Positions 1-7,074 of a DNA stretch of 64,000 nucleotides are shown one piece after another. The DNA comes from Stackebrandtia endophytica (GTDB lineage: Bacteria > Actinomycetota > Actinomycetes > Mycobacteriales > Micromonosporaceae): assembly GCF_006716355.1 (NCBI RefSeq), contig NZ_VFOW01000001.1, positions 4,402,001-4,466,000 on the forward strand. The letters run 5' to 3'. The position numbers and the translations under genes were made by a program. The notes below the pieces were generated by a model. That model made no database searches and was not told the origin of the DNA. It saw nothing but the letters and a program-made list of their open reading frames with translations. The first letter of the stretch is position 1. Every line of letters starts with the position of its first letter.

Positions 1-1016
1 ATGCGTTGCACAGTGATGTGTCTCCGGAGGGTACCGGTTCCGGTGTTTACGGGTGGTTGTTGGCGATGATCGGGCAGGAGTTCGGATTCCCGGCGGCCTC
101 GGGTGGTGCCCAGACCATCACCGACGCGTTGTTGACCCGGTTGCGGGAGCGTGGCGGGATCGTGGAGACCAACGCGGCGGTTGAGCGCCTCGTGGTCGGT
201 AACGGCAAGGTCTTGGGTGCGATCACCTCCGACGGCCGGTCCTGGCGGGCGCATCGCGCGGTGTTGGCCGATGTCCCGGCGACGACGCTGTATCGCGATC
301 TGGTGGGGGTGGAGCATCTGCCGGGTCGGATGGTGGCGGATTTGGAGAACTTCCGGTTCGATCGGCCGGTGTTGAAGCTGGATTGGGCTTTGAGTTCGGC
401 GGTGCCGTGGAAGGATCACCGGTTGGCGCAGTCGGGGACGGTCCACATCGGTGGCGACACGGGTGGGTTGACCCGGTGGGCGGCTTCGTTGGCGGCCGAT
501 GAGGTTCCCGAGGAGCCTTTCATCCTGTTCGGTCAGCCCAATGTGGCTGATCCTTATCGTTCTCGTCCGGGTAAGCAGACGGCCTGGGCCTACACGCATC
601 TGCCGAAGTCGTTCGCGAAGTTGTCCGCCGATGACGATCGAATCATGGCCTATGTGGACAAGATCGAGTCTCGGCTTGCGGAGTTGGCGCCGGGTTTCAG
701 TAGTTCGGTGGTCGGTCGCAGTGTTCAGGCGCCGGTGGAGTTGTCGGTGAAGAATCCGAGCATGATCGGTGGGGCGTTGGGGGCGGGTACCTCGTCGCCG
801 GGGCAGCAGTTGGTGTTCCGGCCGGTGGTCGGGCTCGGGCGCGCCGACACGCCGATCGACCGGTTGTACCTGGCGGGGGCTGCGGCTCATCCGGGTCCGG
901 GGGTTCACGGTGGTCCGGGGGCCAATGCGGCCAAGGCGGCGTTGCGTCGGTCGGGTCGGTTGACCGGGGATCTGTATCGGGCCGCGATCCAGGGTGCTCA
1001 CCGACTGGTCTACTGA
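1..1016 (+). CDS. FAD-dependent oxidoreductase, phytoene dehydrogenase-like (C-terminal part)
   Basis: The frame is already open at the left edge, so the N-terminal Rossmann FAD-binding segment lies outside the window; about 337 residues are seen. They match the C-terminal two thirds of CrtI/phytoene-dehydrogenase-like flavoproteins: an early YGWLLAMIGQEFGFP segment, then GGAQTITDALLTRL, where the second FAD-contacting part begins, and a closing LYLAGAAAHPGPGVHGGPGA motif that in this family packs on the flavin just before the C-terminus. The family carries out desaturations or oxidations of hydrophobic substrates; the substrate cannot be read here. No carotenoid genes are visible downstream, so a role in carotenoid synthesis is unsupported. 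The TTG codon at base 6 is probably internal. Confidence 0.8.
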   Translation, partial: ALHSDVSPEGTGSGVYGWLLAMIGQEFGFPAASGGAQTITDALLTRLRERGGIVETNAAVERLVVGNGKVLGAITSDGRSWRAHRAVLADVPATTLYRDLVGVEHLPGRMVADLENFRFDRPVLKLDWALSSAVPWKDHRLAQSGTVHIGGDTGGLTRWAASLAADEVPEEPFILFGQPNVADPYRSRPGKQTAWAYTHLPKSFAKLSADDDRIMAYVDKIESRLAELAPGFSSSVVGRSVQAPVELSVKNPSMIGGALGAGTSSPGQQLVFRPVVGLGRADTPIDRLYLAGAAAHPGPGVHGGPGANAAKAALRRSGRLTGDLYRAAIQGAHRLVY

Positions 1017-1088
1017 GCCGACGGCGGTGTCGTCGCCTCCTGCAACCGTGCCGTTCTTCGTGGCCGGTGGGTGGTCCAACCTGAAACC

Positions 1089-1120
1089 AAACTTCGAAAC
1101 CTTTGCATGTATTGAAGTTT
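1089..1120. promoter_or_regulatory. Inverted repeat upstream of the secreted amidase
   Basis: AAACTTC (1089-1095) and GAAGTTT (1114-1120) form a 7-bp inverted repeat with an 18-nt spacer, in the only AT-rich part of the 273-bp gap before the amidase. The right arm continues as GAAGTTTCCTGACAG, which resembles the AGGAAAGTTTCCT-type palindromes I recall from actinobacterial secreted-hydrolase promoters bound by ROK regulators. Function is inferred only. Confidence 0.3.
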
Positions 1121-1289
1121 CCTGACAGGATGAGGGCAACAACAGAATCTGGTCGCCGACCTCTGGCCGAGGTGGCGGTAGCCGTGGAAACGGAAGTTCG
1201 AGCGGCAATGCGACCCGCCACCGGCGCTACGACGACCAGGCGAAAGACCTCAGTGGTCTGTTGATCCCACCACCGGATCGGAGAACCTG

Positions 1290-1961
1290 ATGCCCGAACT
1301 ACCGAAACTGTCACGGCGAGCCGTCCTCGGCGGCATCACCGGGCTAGCGGCGGCGGCCAGTATCCCGGCACTGGCCACTACCGCGGCAGCCAACCAACCC
1401 AGCAACGTGTCACAGCCGACGTTCTACTCGTGCGCGGACTGGGGCGCGCGGCCGCCCAACGGCACCCCTCGATACGTGGCCACCCCGCCGAACAAGATCA
1501 TCGTCCACCACACGGCGTTCCCCAACGTCGAGGACTACTCACTGGAGTACGCGTTCCGGAACTCGCGGGACATCCAGGATCTGCACATGGACGGCAACGG
1601 GTGGCTCGACTCCGGCCAACACTTCACCAACAGCCGCGGCGGCTACCTGACCGAGGGGCGCCACGGCAGTCTGGCCACTCTGCTGGACGCGAACGGAATG
1701 ATCGAGGGCGCCCACTGCGTCGGCCAGAACACCCAGGCGATCGGCATCGAGAACGACGGCAGCTATCACCTGGGTGACCAGCCGCCGCAGGCCCAATGGG
1801 ACAGTCTGATCGCGTTCTGTGCGTATGTCTGCTTCCAGTACGGCATTGCGGCCACACAGATATACGGTCACCAGGATTTCAACAGCACGTTGTGTCCCGG
1901 TGGCATCCACGCCCGATTGCCCGAGCTACGTGATTCGGTGCAGGCGGTCCTGGACGGCTGA
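1290..1961 (+). CDS. Secreted N-acetylmuramoyl-L-alanine amidase (Amidase_2/PGRP fold), Tat exported
   Basis: The 223-residue protein opens with a twin-arginine signal (SRRAVLGG, residues 8-15, then a hydrophobic Ala-rich stretch to about residue 35), so it is probably exported folded. The mature part is one Amidase_2/peptidoglycan-recognition domain: IIVHHTA (zinc His 73), a central SGQHFTNSRGGY segment, and GHQDFNSTLCPG with zinc ligands His194 and Cys202. The fold cleaves the bond between MurNAc and the stem peptide L-Ala. The ATG follows GGAGAA at good spacing. It is a shorter paralogue of the amidase at 36.9 kb, lacking that protein's C-terminal beta-sandwich. With the lysozyme and GH3 enzyme downstream it forms a murein-turnover group, each with its own leader rather than a tight operon. 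Confidence 0.9.
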   Translation: MPELPKLSRRAVLGGITGLAAAASIPALATTAAANQPSNVSQPTFYSCADWGARPPNGTPRYVATPPNKIIVHHTAFPNVEDYSLEYAFRNSRDIQDLHMDGNGWLDSGQHFTNSRGGYLTEGRHGSLATLLDANGMIEGAHCVGQNTQAIGIENDGSYHLGDQPPQAQWDSLIAFCAYVCFQYGIAATQIYGHQDFNSTLCPGGIHARLPELRDSVQAVLDG

Positions 1962-1990
1962 TTCGAAACACTCGACAACCGACATAAAGC

Positions 1991-2115
1991 CACTGTGGAT
2001 TCGGATTATGGAATCCATTGGTCGATGCTGCCCTGATCCCATTGTGGCGTAATGGATTGCCGCACGTCACCGGCGATAAAAAAGTGTCGCTCAATGCCTT
2101 GTCGAATCCACAGTG
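1991..2115 (+). promoter_or_regulatory. Leader with nested inverted repeats before the GH25 lysozyme
   Basis: CACTGTGGATTCG (1991-2003) and CGAATCCACAGTG (2103-2115) are perfect 13-bp complements 99 nt apart. Inside them AATCCATT (2012-2019) pairs with AATGGATT (2051-2058). The two nested pairs would fold most of the 258-bp gap between amidase and lysozyme into a branched structure ending about 105 nt before the lysozyme start. It resembles a structured leader or a dispersed repeat. I looked for c-di-AMP (ydaO) riboswitch signatures, expected before some cell-wall hydrolases, and did not see them. Confidence 0.4.
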
Positions 2116-2219
2116 TCTCAGCAACAATGGCCTCAATCGAGCCCCGTCAAGGGTTCGTGACGCTCCACATCAATGCCCTGATGCCCAAATGATCAAACAT
2201 GCCCAATAAGGAGTCCAAC

Positions 2220-2978
2220 ATGGACCTCAAGCCTCGCCGACGGCCCCGACTGTTGCGCAGACTCGCCGCGGTGGTCTCGGCCATCGCCCTCGGAATCGGT
2301 GTCCTGGTGGCGACCGCGGCCCCCGCAGGCGCCGACACCGGAACCAACGCCAACCCCGCCGGAATCGACGTCTCCCACTGGCAGGGAAGCATCAACTGGA
2401 ATTCGGTTCGTTCCGCCGGAATCGAATTCGCGTGGATCAAGGCCACCGAGGGAACCTCGTACCGGGATCCGCAGTTCAACAACAACTACCCCAACGCCTA
2501 CTACGCCGGAGTGATCCGGGGTGCCTACCACTTCGCGCGTCCGGGTGCCTCCAGTGGCGCGGTCCAGGCCAACTTCTTCGCCTCCAACGGCGGAGCCTGG
2601 TCGGCCGACAACCTGACGCTGCCGGGGGCGCTCGACCTGGAAGCCGGCTGTCACGGCCTGTCCCAGGCGGCCATGCGCACCTGGATCATGGACTTCTACA
2701 ACACCTACAAGGCCCGCACCGGCCGCGACATGGTCATCTACACCACCGCCAGCTGGTGGTCCAGCTGCACCGGCAACTGGACCGGCATGCGGACCCTGGC
2801 TCCGCTGTGGGTCGCGCACTGGGGTGTCTCCCAGCCCAGCATCCCGGTCGGATTCCCGACCTGGACCGCCTGGCAGTACACCGACAACGGCCGGGTCTCC
2901 GGCATCAGCGGTGCCGTCGACCGCAACCACTTCAACGGTGACCGCAGCCGCCTGTTGGCCTTGGCCAACAACACCTGA
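2220..2978 (+). CDS. Secreted GH25 lysozyme (1,4-beta-N-acetylmuramidase)
   Basis: I chose the ATG at 2220, preceded by AAGGAG seven bases upstream, over an in-frame ATG at 2199. The 252-residue product has a classical signal peptide (basic RRRPRLLRR, hydrophobic core, cleavage near APAGAD at 35-39) and one GH25 barrel. Family signatures are GIDVSHWQG (Asp50), IKATEG (74-78), GAYHFARP (101-108) and the catalytic pair in LPGALDLEAG (Asp139, Glu141). GH25 enzymes cut the MurNAc-GlcNAc bond of peptidoglycan. There is no separate wall-binding domain, so it is a minimal muramidase. It lies between an amidase and a GH3 N-acetylhexosaminidase, which together could take glycan to monosaccharides. Confidence 0.92.
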   Translation: MDLKPRRRPRLLRRLAAVVSAIALGIGVLVATAAPAGADTGTNANPAGIDVSHWQGSINWNSVRSAGIEFAWIKATEGTSYRDPQFNNNYPNAYYAGVIRGAYHFARPGASSGAVQANFFASNGGAWSADNLTLPGALDLEAGCHGLSQAAMRTWIMDFYNTYKARTGRDMVIYTTASWWSSCTGNWTGMRTLAPLWVAHWGVSQPSIPVGFPTWTAWQYTDNGRVSGISGAVDRNHFNGDRSRLLALANNT

Positions 2979-2998
2979 TAGCCACCTCACCTCCCCTC

Positions 2999-3027
2999 GG
3001 GGGTCGTGGCGCACAGTCGCGACCCCC
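2999..3027 (+). terminator. Hairpin after the lysozyme gene
   Basis: GGGGGTCG (2999-3006) pairs with CGACCCCC (3020-3027), starting 21 nt after the lysozyme stop. There is no U-tract, as is common in actinobacteria. Confidence 0.4.
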
Positions 3028-3107
3028 ACACTCGTCGCCACCGCGAGATGGGCGAAATGCCCGGCTGGTTAGCCTGGCCCGTCACGTCGAGCGAGGGGAG
3101 AACGAAG

Positions 3108-4916
3108 GTGGCACGGATGTCGAAACACCGCGCGTCGCAACAGGTCTCACCGACCACCCGGGCACTGCTGCTGTTGGTTGTCGCTATGGTCACCTTCACC
3201 GCCGCGTGCGCGGCCACGCCACAGGAGGCCACCATCGAGGACATCGAGGATGTCGATCCCGCCCGGCAATGGGCCGACCAGACCCTGGAATCGTTGACCC
3301 TGGCCGAAAAGGTCGGCCAACTGTTCATCACCCACGCCTACGGTGCGACCGCCGATTCGACCGAGGCCGGGGACGTCGAACGCAACCAGTCGACCCACGG
3401 CGTCGACACCGCCGCCGAACTGGTGCGGCGCTATCACCTCGGCGGTGTCATCTACTTCGGTTGGGCCGACAATCTCGCCGATCCCGAACAGATCGCCGGT
3501 TTGTCGAACGGTCTGCAGACCGCCGCGTTGGACGACACCGGCATTCCGCTGCTGGTGTCCACCGATCAGGAACACGGTGCGGTGGTGCGCATCGGTGAAC
3601 CGGTCACCCAGTTCCCCGGAAATCTCGCCATCGGCGCCACCCGGCAGGTCGAGTACGCCGCCGCCAGCGCCGAGGTGATCGGCACCGAGCTGCGCGCCAT
3701 GGGCCTCAACCAGAACTGGGCGCCCGTCGCCGACGTCAACGTCAACCCGGCCAATCCGGTGATCGGCACCCGGTCCTTCGGCGCCGATCCGCAGTCGGTG
3801 GCCGAGTTCACCGCCGCCGCGGTGCGCGGCTATCAGACGCAGTTGGTCGCCTCCGCCAAGCACTTCCCCGGTCACGGGGACACCGACGTCGACAGCCACA
3901 CCGACCTTCCCGAGATCACCCACGACCGGGAACAGTGGTGGGAGGTCGACGCTCCGCCGTTCATCGCGGCCATCGACGCGGGAGTCGACATCGTGATGAG
4001 CGCGCACCTGCGGTTCCCCGCTCTGGACGACTCCGGCACCCCGGCGACCCTGTCCCACCCGATTCTCACCGGTCTGTTGCGTGAGGAATTGGGTTTCGAC
4101 GGCATCATCGTCACCGACTCGCTGTCCATGGAGGGCGTGCGGCAGGATCACACCGATGGTGAGGTCGTGGTGGAGGCGTTGAAGGCCGGTGCCGATCTGC
4201 TGTTGATGCCACCGGACATCGAGTTGGCGGTTAACTCCGTCATGGATGCGGTGTCCGAGGGTGAACTCGATGAGGACCGCATCGACGCGTCGGTGCGGCG
4301 GATCCTGGAGTTGAAGCACCGGCGGGGCATCGTCGACGCACCGATCGTCGACGTCGCCGGTACGAAGGTTGTCGGCAGCCGGGAGCATCAGGCCGTCGCC
4401 GACGAGGTGGCCGCAGCCGCCATCACCGTCTTGCGTGTTTCCGATGACGGTTTCGTCCCTCCGACCGGGCCGGTACTGGTCACCGGTGTCGGTGACCAGA
4501 CCGTCGGAACGCTCGCCGAGGCGATCACCTCACACGGCCCCACCACGTTGGCGCACGCCAGCGGCTCCGATCCCGATGCGAACACCCGGGAGGCGGTGTT
4601 GTCGACGGCCGCGAAAGCCGACGCCGTCGTCGTGGTGGTTCGCGGTGTCGGCGGCAGCTCGCAACAGCGGCAACTGATCGAAGACTTGGTCGCCACCGGG
4701 AAACCGGTGACGGTCCTGATGACCGACGCCCCCTACGGCGCCGGCCACGTCGAATCGGCCGCCGCGGTCCTGGTCGCCTACTCCGACCTGCCCACCTCGC
4801 TGCGGGCGGCCGCAGCGGTGATCTGTGGGAAGGCCGAGGGGACCGGGAGACTGCCGGTCGACGTCATGACCGCCGAGGCCTCCCCTGGCGTCCTGTACCC
4901 GATCGGTCACGGCTGA
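3108..4916 (+). CDS. GH3 beta-N-acetylhexosaminidase lipoprotein (NagZ-type with extra C-terminal domain)
   Basis: The GTG at 3108 follows GAGGGGAG at good spacing and leads into a lipoprotein signal (TTRALLLLVV core, then a lipobox ending FTAAC), so the enzyme is probably anchored outside the membrane. The GH3 barrel carries the NagZ signature KHFPGHGDTDVDSH, whose His/Asp loop acts as general acid, and the nucleophile segment IVTDSLSMEGV. A C-terminal GH3 domain of roughly 200 residues follows, making the protein (602 residues) longer than the about 340-residue cytoplasmic NagZ of enterobacteria. The expected reaction is removal of terminal GlcNAc from muropeptides or chitin fragments. It is the last gene of the murein-hydrolase group and is paralogous to the GH3 gene at 40.6 kb, which lacks a signal. 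Confidence 0.88.
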   Translation: MARMSKHRASQQVSPTTRALLLLVVAMVTFTAACAATPQEATIEDIEDVDPARQWADQTLESLTLAEKVGQLFITHAYGATADSTEAGDVERNQSTHGVDTAAELVRRYHLGGVIYFGWADNLADPEQIAGLSNGLQTAALDDTGIPLLVSTDQEHGAVVRIGEPVTQFPGNLAIGATRQVEYAAASAEVIGTELRAMGLNQNWAPVADVNVNPANPVIGTRSFGADPQSVAEFTAAAVRGYQTQLVASAKHFPGHGDTDVDSHTDLPEITHDREQWWEVDAPPFIAAIDAGVDIVMSAHLRFPALDDSGTPATLSHPILTGLLREELGFDGIIVTDSLSMEGVRQDHTDGEVVVEALKAGADLLLMPPDIELAVNSVMDAVSEGELDEDRIDASVRRILELKHRRGIVDAPIVDVAGTKVVGSREHQAVADEVAAAAITVLRVSDDGFVPPTGPVLVTGVGDQTVGTLAEAITSHGPTTLAHASGSDPDANTREAVLSTAAKADAVVVVVRGVGGSSQQRQLIEDLVATGKPVTVLMTDAPYGAGHVESAAAVLVAYSDLPTSLRAAAAVICGKAEGTGRLPVDVMTAEASPGVLYPIGHG

Positions 4917-4959
4917 TCGACGCGGTCGCCCGATACACGATGCCGTGGCCGAAGGAGCC

Positions 4960-4984
4960 GGTCGCGCGGTGACGCGCGACCTTT
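4960..4984 (+). terminator. Rho-independent-like terminator after the GH3 gene
   Basis: GGTCGCGCG (4960-4968), a GTGA tetraloop, then CGCGCGACC (4973-4981) and TTT. A perfect 9-bp GC-rich stem 44 nt after the stop. Confidence 0.65.
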
Positions 4985-5119
4985 GCCACACCGGTGGTCG
5001 ATGGATGGTAAGGACGTCTTAGACTCGTCCGGGGTGGCTGTTCGACATGCGGGATTCCGTCGTGATCATTCATATGCGCAGCCCCATGACAAAGCGTCGT
5101 TAGACCAAGGAGTACGTCT

Positions 5120-6514
5120 GTGAAAAGCACCGTCGAGACCCTGAGCCCCACCAGGGTGCGACTGTCCGTCGAGGTGCCGTACGAAGAACTCAGTCAGCAC
5201 CTGACGCAGGCGTATCAACAAGTCGGCGCTCAGGTTCGGGTGCCCGGGTTCCGGCCCGGAAAGGCCCCGCGTGCGGTCATCGACCAGCGGGTCGGCAAGG
5301 ACACCATCCACGCCCAGGCCATCGACAACGCGCTGCCGCGCAAGATCGCCGAGGCTTACACCGAGAACGACATCCGCGCGCTCGGTCGTCCCGAGGTCGA
5401 CTTCGCGTCGACCGACCTGACCGAGAACGAGCCGTTCTCGTTCACCGTCGAGGTCGACGTCGCGCCCGAGATCGAGCTGCCCGACCCGGCAGACCTCACC
5501 GTGACCGTCGACTCCACCGAGATCACCGACGAGCAGGTCGACGGCGAGATCGAGAACCTGCAGCTGCGCTTCGGCACCCTGAAGACCGTTGAGCGCGCCG
5601 CCGCCAACGGCGACTTCGTCACCATCGACCTGCGCGCCACCATCGACGGCGAAGAGGTCGAGGGCGGCACCGCATCCGAGATGTCCCACGAGGTCGGCAG
5701 CGGCAACCTGATCGAGGGACTCGATGAGGAGATCGTCGGCATGAGCGCCGGCGAGACCCGCACCTTCTCGACCAACCTGGTCGGTGGCGACCGCTCCGGC
5801 GAGGACGCCGACATCGAGGTCAAGGTCAGCAACGTCAAGGAGCGCGAGCTTCCCGACCTGGACGACGACTTCGCTCAGCTGGCCTCCGAGCACGACACGC
5901 TGGAAGAGCTGCGGGACGCCATTCGTAAGCAGCTGGCCGACCGCGCCGAGGCCACCCAGTTGCAGCAGGCACGTGAGCGCACCGCCGAGGCTCTGGTCGA
6001 GGCCGTGAACATGCCGGTTCCCGACGGTGTCATCGACGACGAGGTCAAGCACCGTCGTCAGCACCTCGACGAGCAGCTGTCGGCCATGGGCGCGACCCTG
6101 GAGACCTACCTGTCCTCGCAGGGACAGTCGGTCGAGGAGTTTGAGGAAGACCTGAAGGAGACCGCTTCGGCCGGTCTGCGTCGTCAGCTGATCCTGGACA
6201 AGGTCGCCGACGCCAAAGAGGTGCAGGTCACCAGCGAGCAGCTGACCTCCGAGATCATCCGCCGCGCGCAGCAGCAGGGTGTTCCGCAGGACCGTTGGCA
6301 GGAGTTCGCCAACACGCTTCAGCAGCGTGGCATGGTGTCGGGCATCGCCACCGAGATCCGTCAGGCGCTGGCGCTGGAGGAACTGGTTCGCGAGGTCAAG
6401 GTGGTTGACACCGCCGGTACCGAACTGACCAACGAGGCGTTGTTCCCGACACCGGAGGGTGTCGTCGACGAGGAGGCCGAGGAGGCCACCGAGGAGTCGG
6501 AGACCGCCAAGTAG
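5120..6514 (+). CDS. tig: Trigger factor, ribosome-associated chaperone and peptidyl-prolyl isomerase
   Basis: The GTG start follows AAGGAG. The 464 residues show the usual three parts: an N-terminal ribosome-binding domain with the loop VPGFRPGKAP (the GFRxGxxP signature that contacts L23), an FKBP-type domain around residues 160-245, and a long helical C-terminal arm domain ending in a very acidic tail. It shields nascent chains at the ribosome exit. In most actinobacteria tig lies directly upstream of clpP1-clpP2-clpX; here a soxR/MFS pair separates it from clpP1 by about 2.3 kb. A strong terminator follows the gene. Confidence 0.97.
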   Translation: MKSTVETLSPTRVRLSVEVPYEELSQHLTQAYQQVGAQVRVPGFRPGKAPRAVIDQRVGKDTIHAQAIDNALPRKIAEAYTENDIRALGRPEVDFASTDLTENEPFSFTVEVDVAPEIELPDPADLTVTVDSTEITDEQVDGEIENLQLRFGTLKTVERAAANGDFVTIDLRATIDGEEVEGGTASEMSHEVGSGNLIEGLDEEIVGMSAGETRTFSTNLVGGDRSGEDADIEVKVSNVKERELPDLDDDFAQLASEHDTLEELRDAIRKQLADRAEATQLQQARERTAEALVEAVNMPVPDGVIDDEVKHRRQHLDEQLSAMGATLETYLSSQGQSVEEFEEDLKETASAGLRRQLILDKVADAKEVQVTSEQLTSEIIRRAQQQGVPQDRWQEFANTLQQRGMVSGIATEIRQALALEELVREVKVVDTAGTELTNEALFPTPEGVVDEEAEEATEESETAK

Positions 6515-6532
6515 CAGTCGATCCATCCGTGA

Positions 6533-6568
6533 CCGTGCCCGCCGTTAGTAACGGCGGGCACGGTTTTT
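6533..6568 (+). terminator. Strong intrinsic terminator of tig
   Basis: A perfect 14-bp stem (6533-6546 with 6550-6563), 3-nt loop and TTTTT (6564-6568). The last T belongs to the complement of the soxR stop codon, so the two convergent genes end on this structure. Confidence 0.92.
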
Positions 6569-7035
6569 CACGTTGAACCCAGCGGCGGCAGACGGCGGGC
6601 GCCCGGGCCCTCCCTGCCGAGTTCATCCTCGGGGTTGAGCACTCGGCAGCGGTTGAGCGAGACGCACCCGCAGCCGATGCAGCCGGTCAGTTCCCGTTCC
6701 AGCCGTTCCAGTTCCCGCCGACGTGTCTCCAACTGAGCCCGCCAGCGTCGGGAGATGCGGTCCCAGTCCCGTTTGGACGGCATCCGGTCCTCCGGTAGGG
6801 CGGCGAAGACCTCCGCGACCTCCGCCAGCGGTATGCCCATGCGTTTGGCCACCTGGATCAGTGACAGGCGACGTAGCACGTGGCGTCGAAACCGTCGCTG
6901 ATTTCCCGAGGTCCGCTCCGCCGAGATCAGGCCCTGGCTCTCGTAGAAATGCAGTGCGGACACCGCGATCCCGGTTCGTTTCGCGATCTGTCCGACACTG
7001 AGCAGATCGGTGGGTGTGACCCTGCCTTCATCCAT
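6568..7035 (-). CDS. soxR: Redox-sensing MerR-family regulator SoxR
   Basis: The 155-residue protein has an N-terminal MerR winged helix (VGQIAKRTGIAVSALHFYE, residues 14-32), a dimerisation helix, and the [2Fe-2S] motif CIGCGC-x5-C with cysteines at 119, 122, 124 and 130, the same numbering as E. coli SoxR. Oxidation of the cluster, in actinobacteria typically by redox-cycling metabolites, activates target promoters. It is divergent from an MFS exporter, and an almost perfect SoxR box lies between the two starts. The C-terminal tail after the cluster is about 25 residues. The right half of the box (GAGG on the minus strand) lies at ribosome-site distance from the soxR ATG. Confidence 0.95.
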   Translation of the reverse strand: MDEGRVTPTDLLSVGQIAKRTGIAVSALHFYESQGLISAERTSGNQRRFRRHVLRRLSLIQVAKRMGIPLAEVAEVFAALPEDRMPSKRDWDRISRRWRAQLETRRRELERLERELTGCIGCGCVSLNRCRVLNPEDELGREGPGARRLPPLGST

Positions 7036-7036
7036 A

Positions 7037-7067
7037 TTGACCTCAAGTTAAGTTGAGGTTATAGCTT
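7037..7067. promoter_or_regulatory. SoxR box within a 19-bp-spacer promoter for the MFS gene
   Basis: Bases 7041-7058 read CCTCAAGTTAAGTTGAGG, one base away from the palindromic E. coli box CCTCAAGTTAACTTGAGG. On the plus strand it lies between TTGACC (-35, 7037-7042) and TAGCTT (-10, 7062-7067), a 19-bp spacer typical of MerR/SoxR-activated promoters. Transcription would begin at about 7074-7075, at the ATG itself, and no ribosome site precedes that ATG, so the efflux mRNA is probably leaderless. An alternative -10, TATAGC (7060-7065), gives 17 bp. Confidence 0.88.
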
Positions 7068-7074
7068 AGCCGCC

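Noticed and set aside
1962-2219. c-di-AMP (ydaO) riboswitch before the lysozyme or the amidases
   Set aside because: None of the GGGG-rich core elements expected for ydaO were seen in this gap or before the amidase at 36.9 kb.
5066-6526. 486-codon open frame antisense to trigger factor
   Set aside because: Same artefact; Leu/Val/Gly-biased translation without motifs opposite a certain gene.
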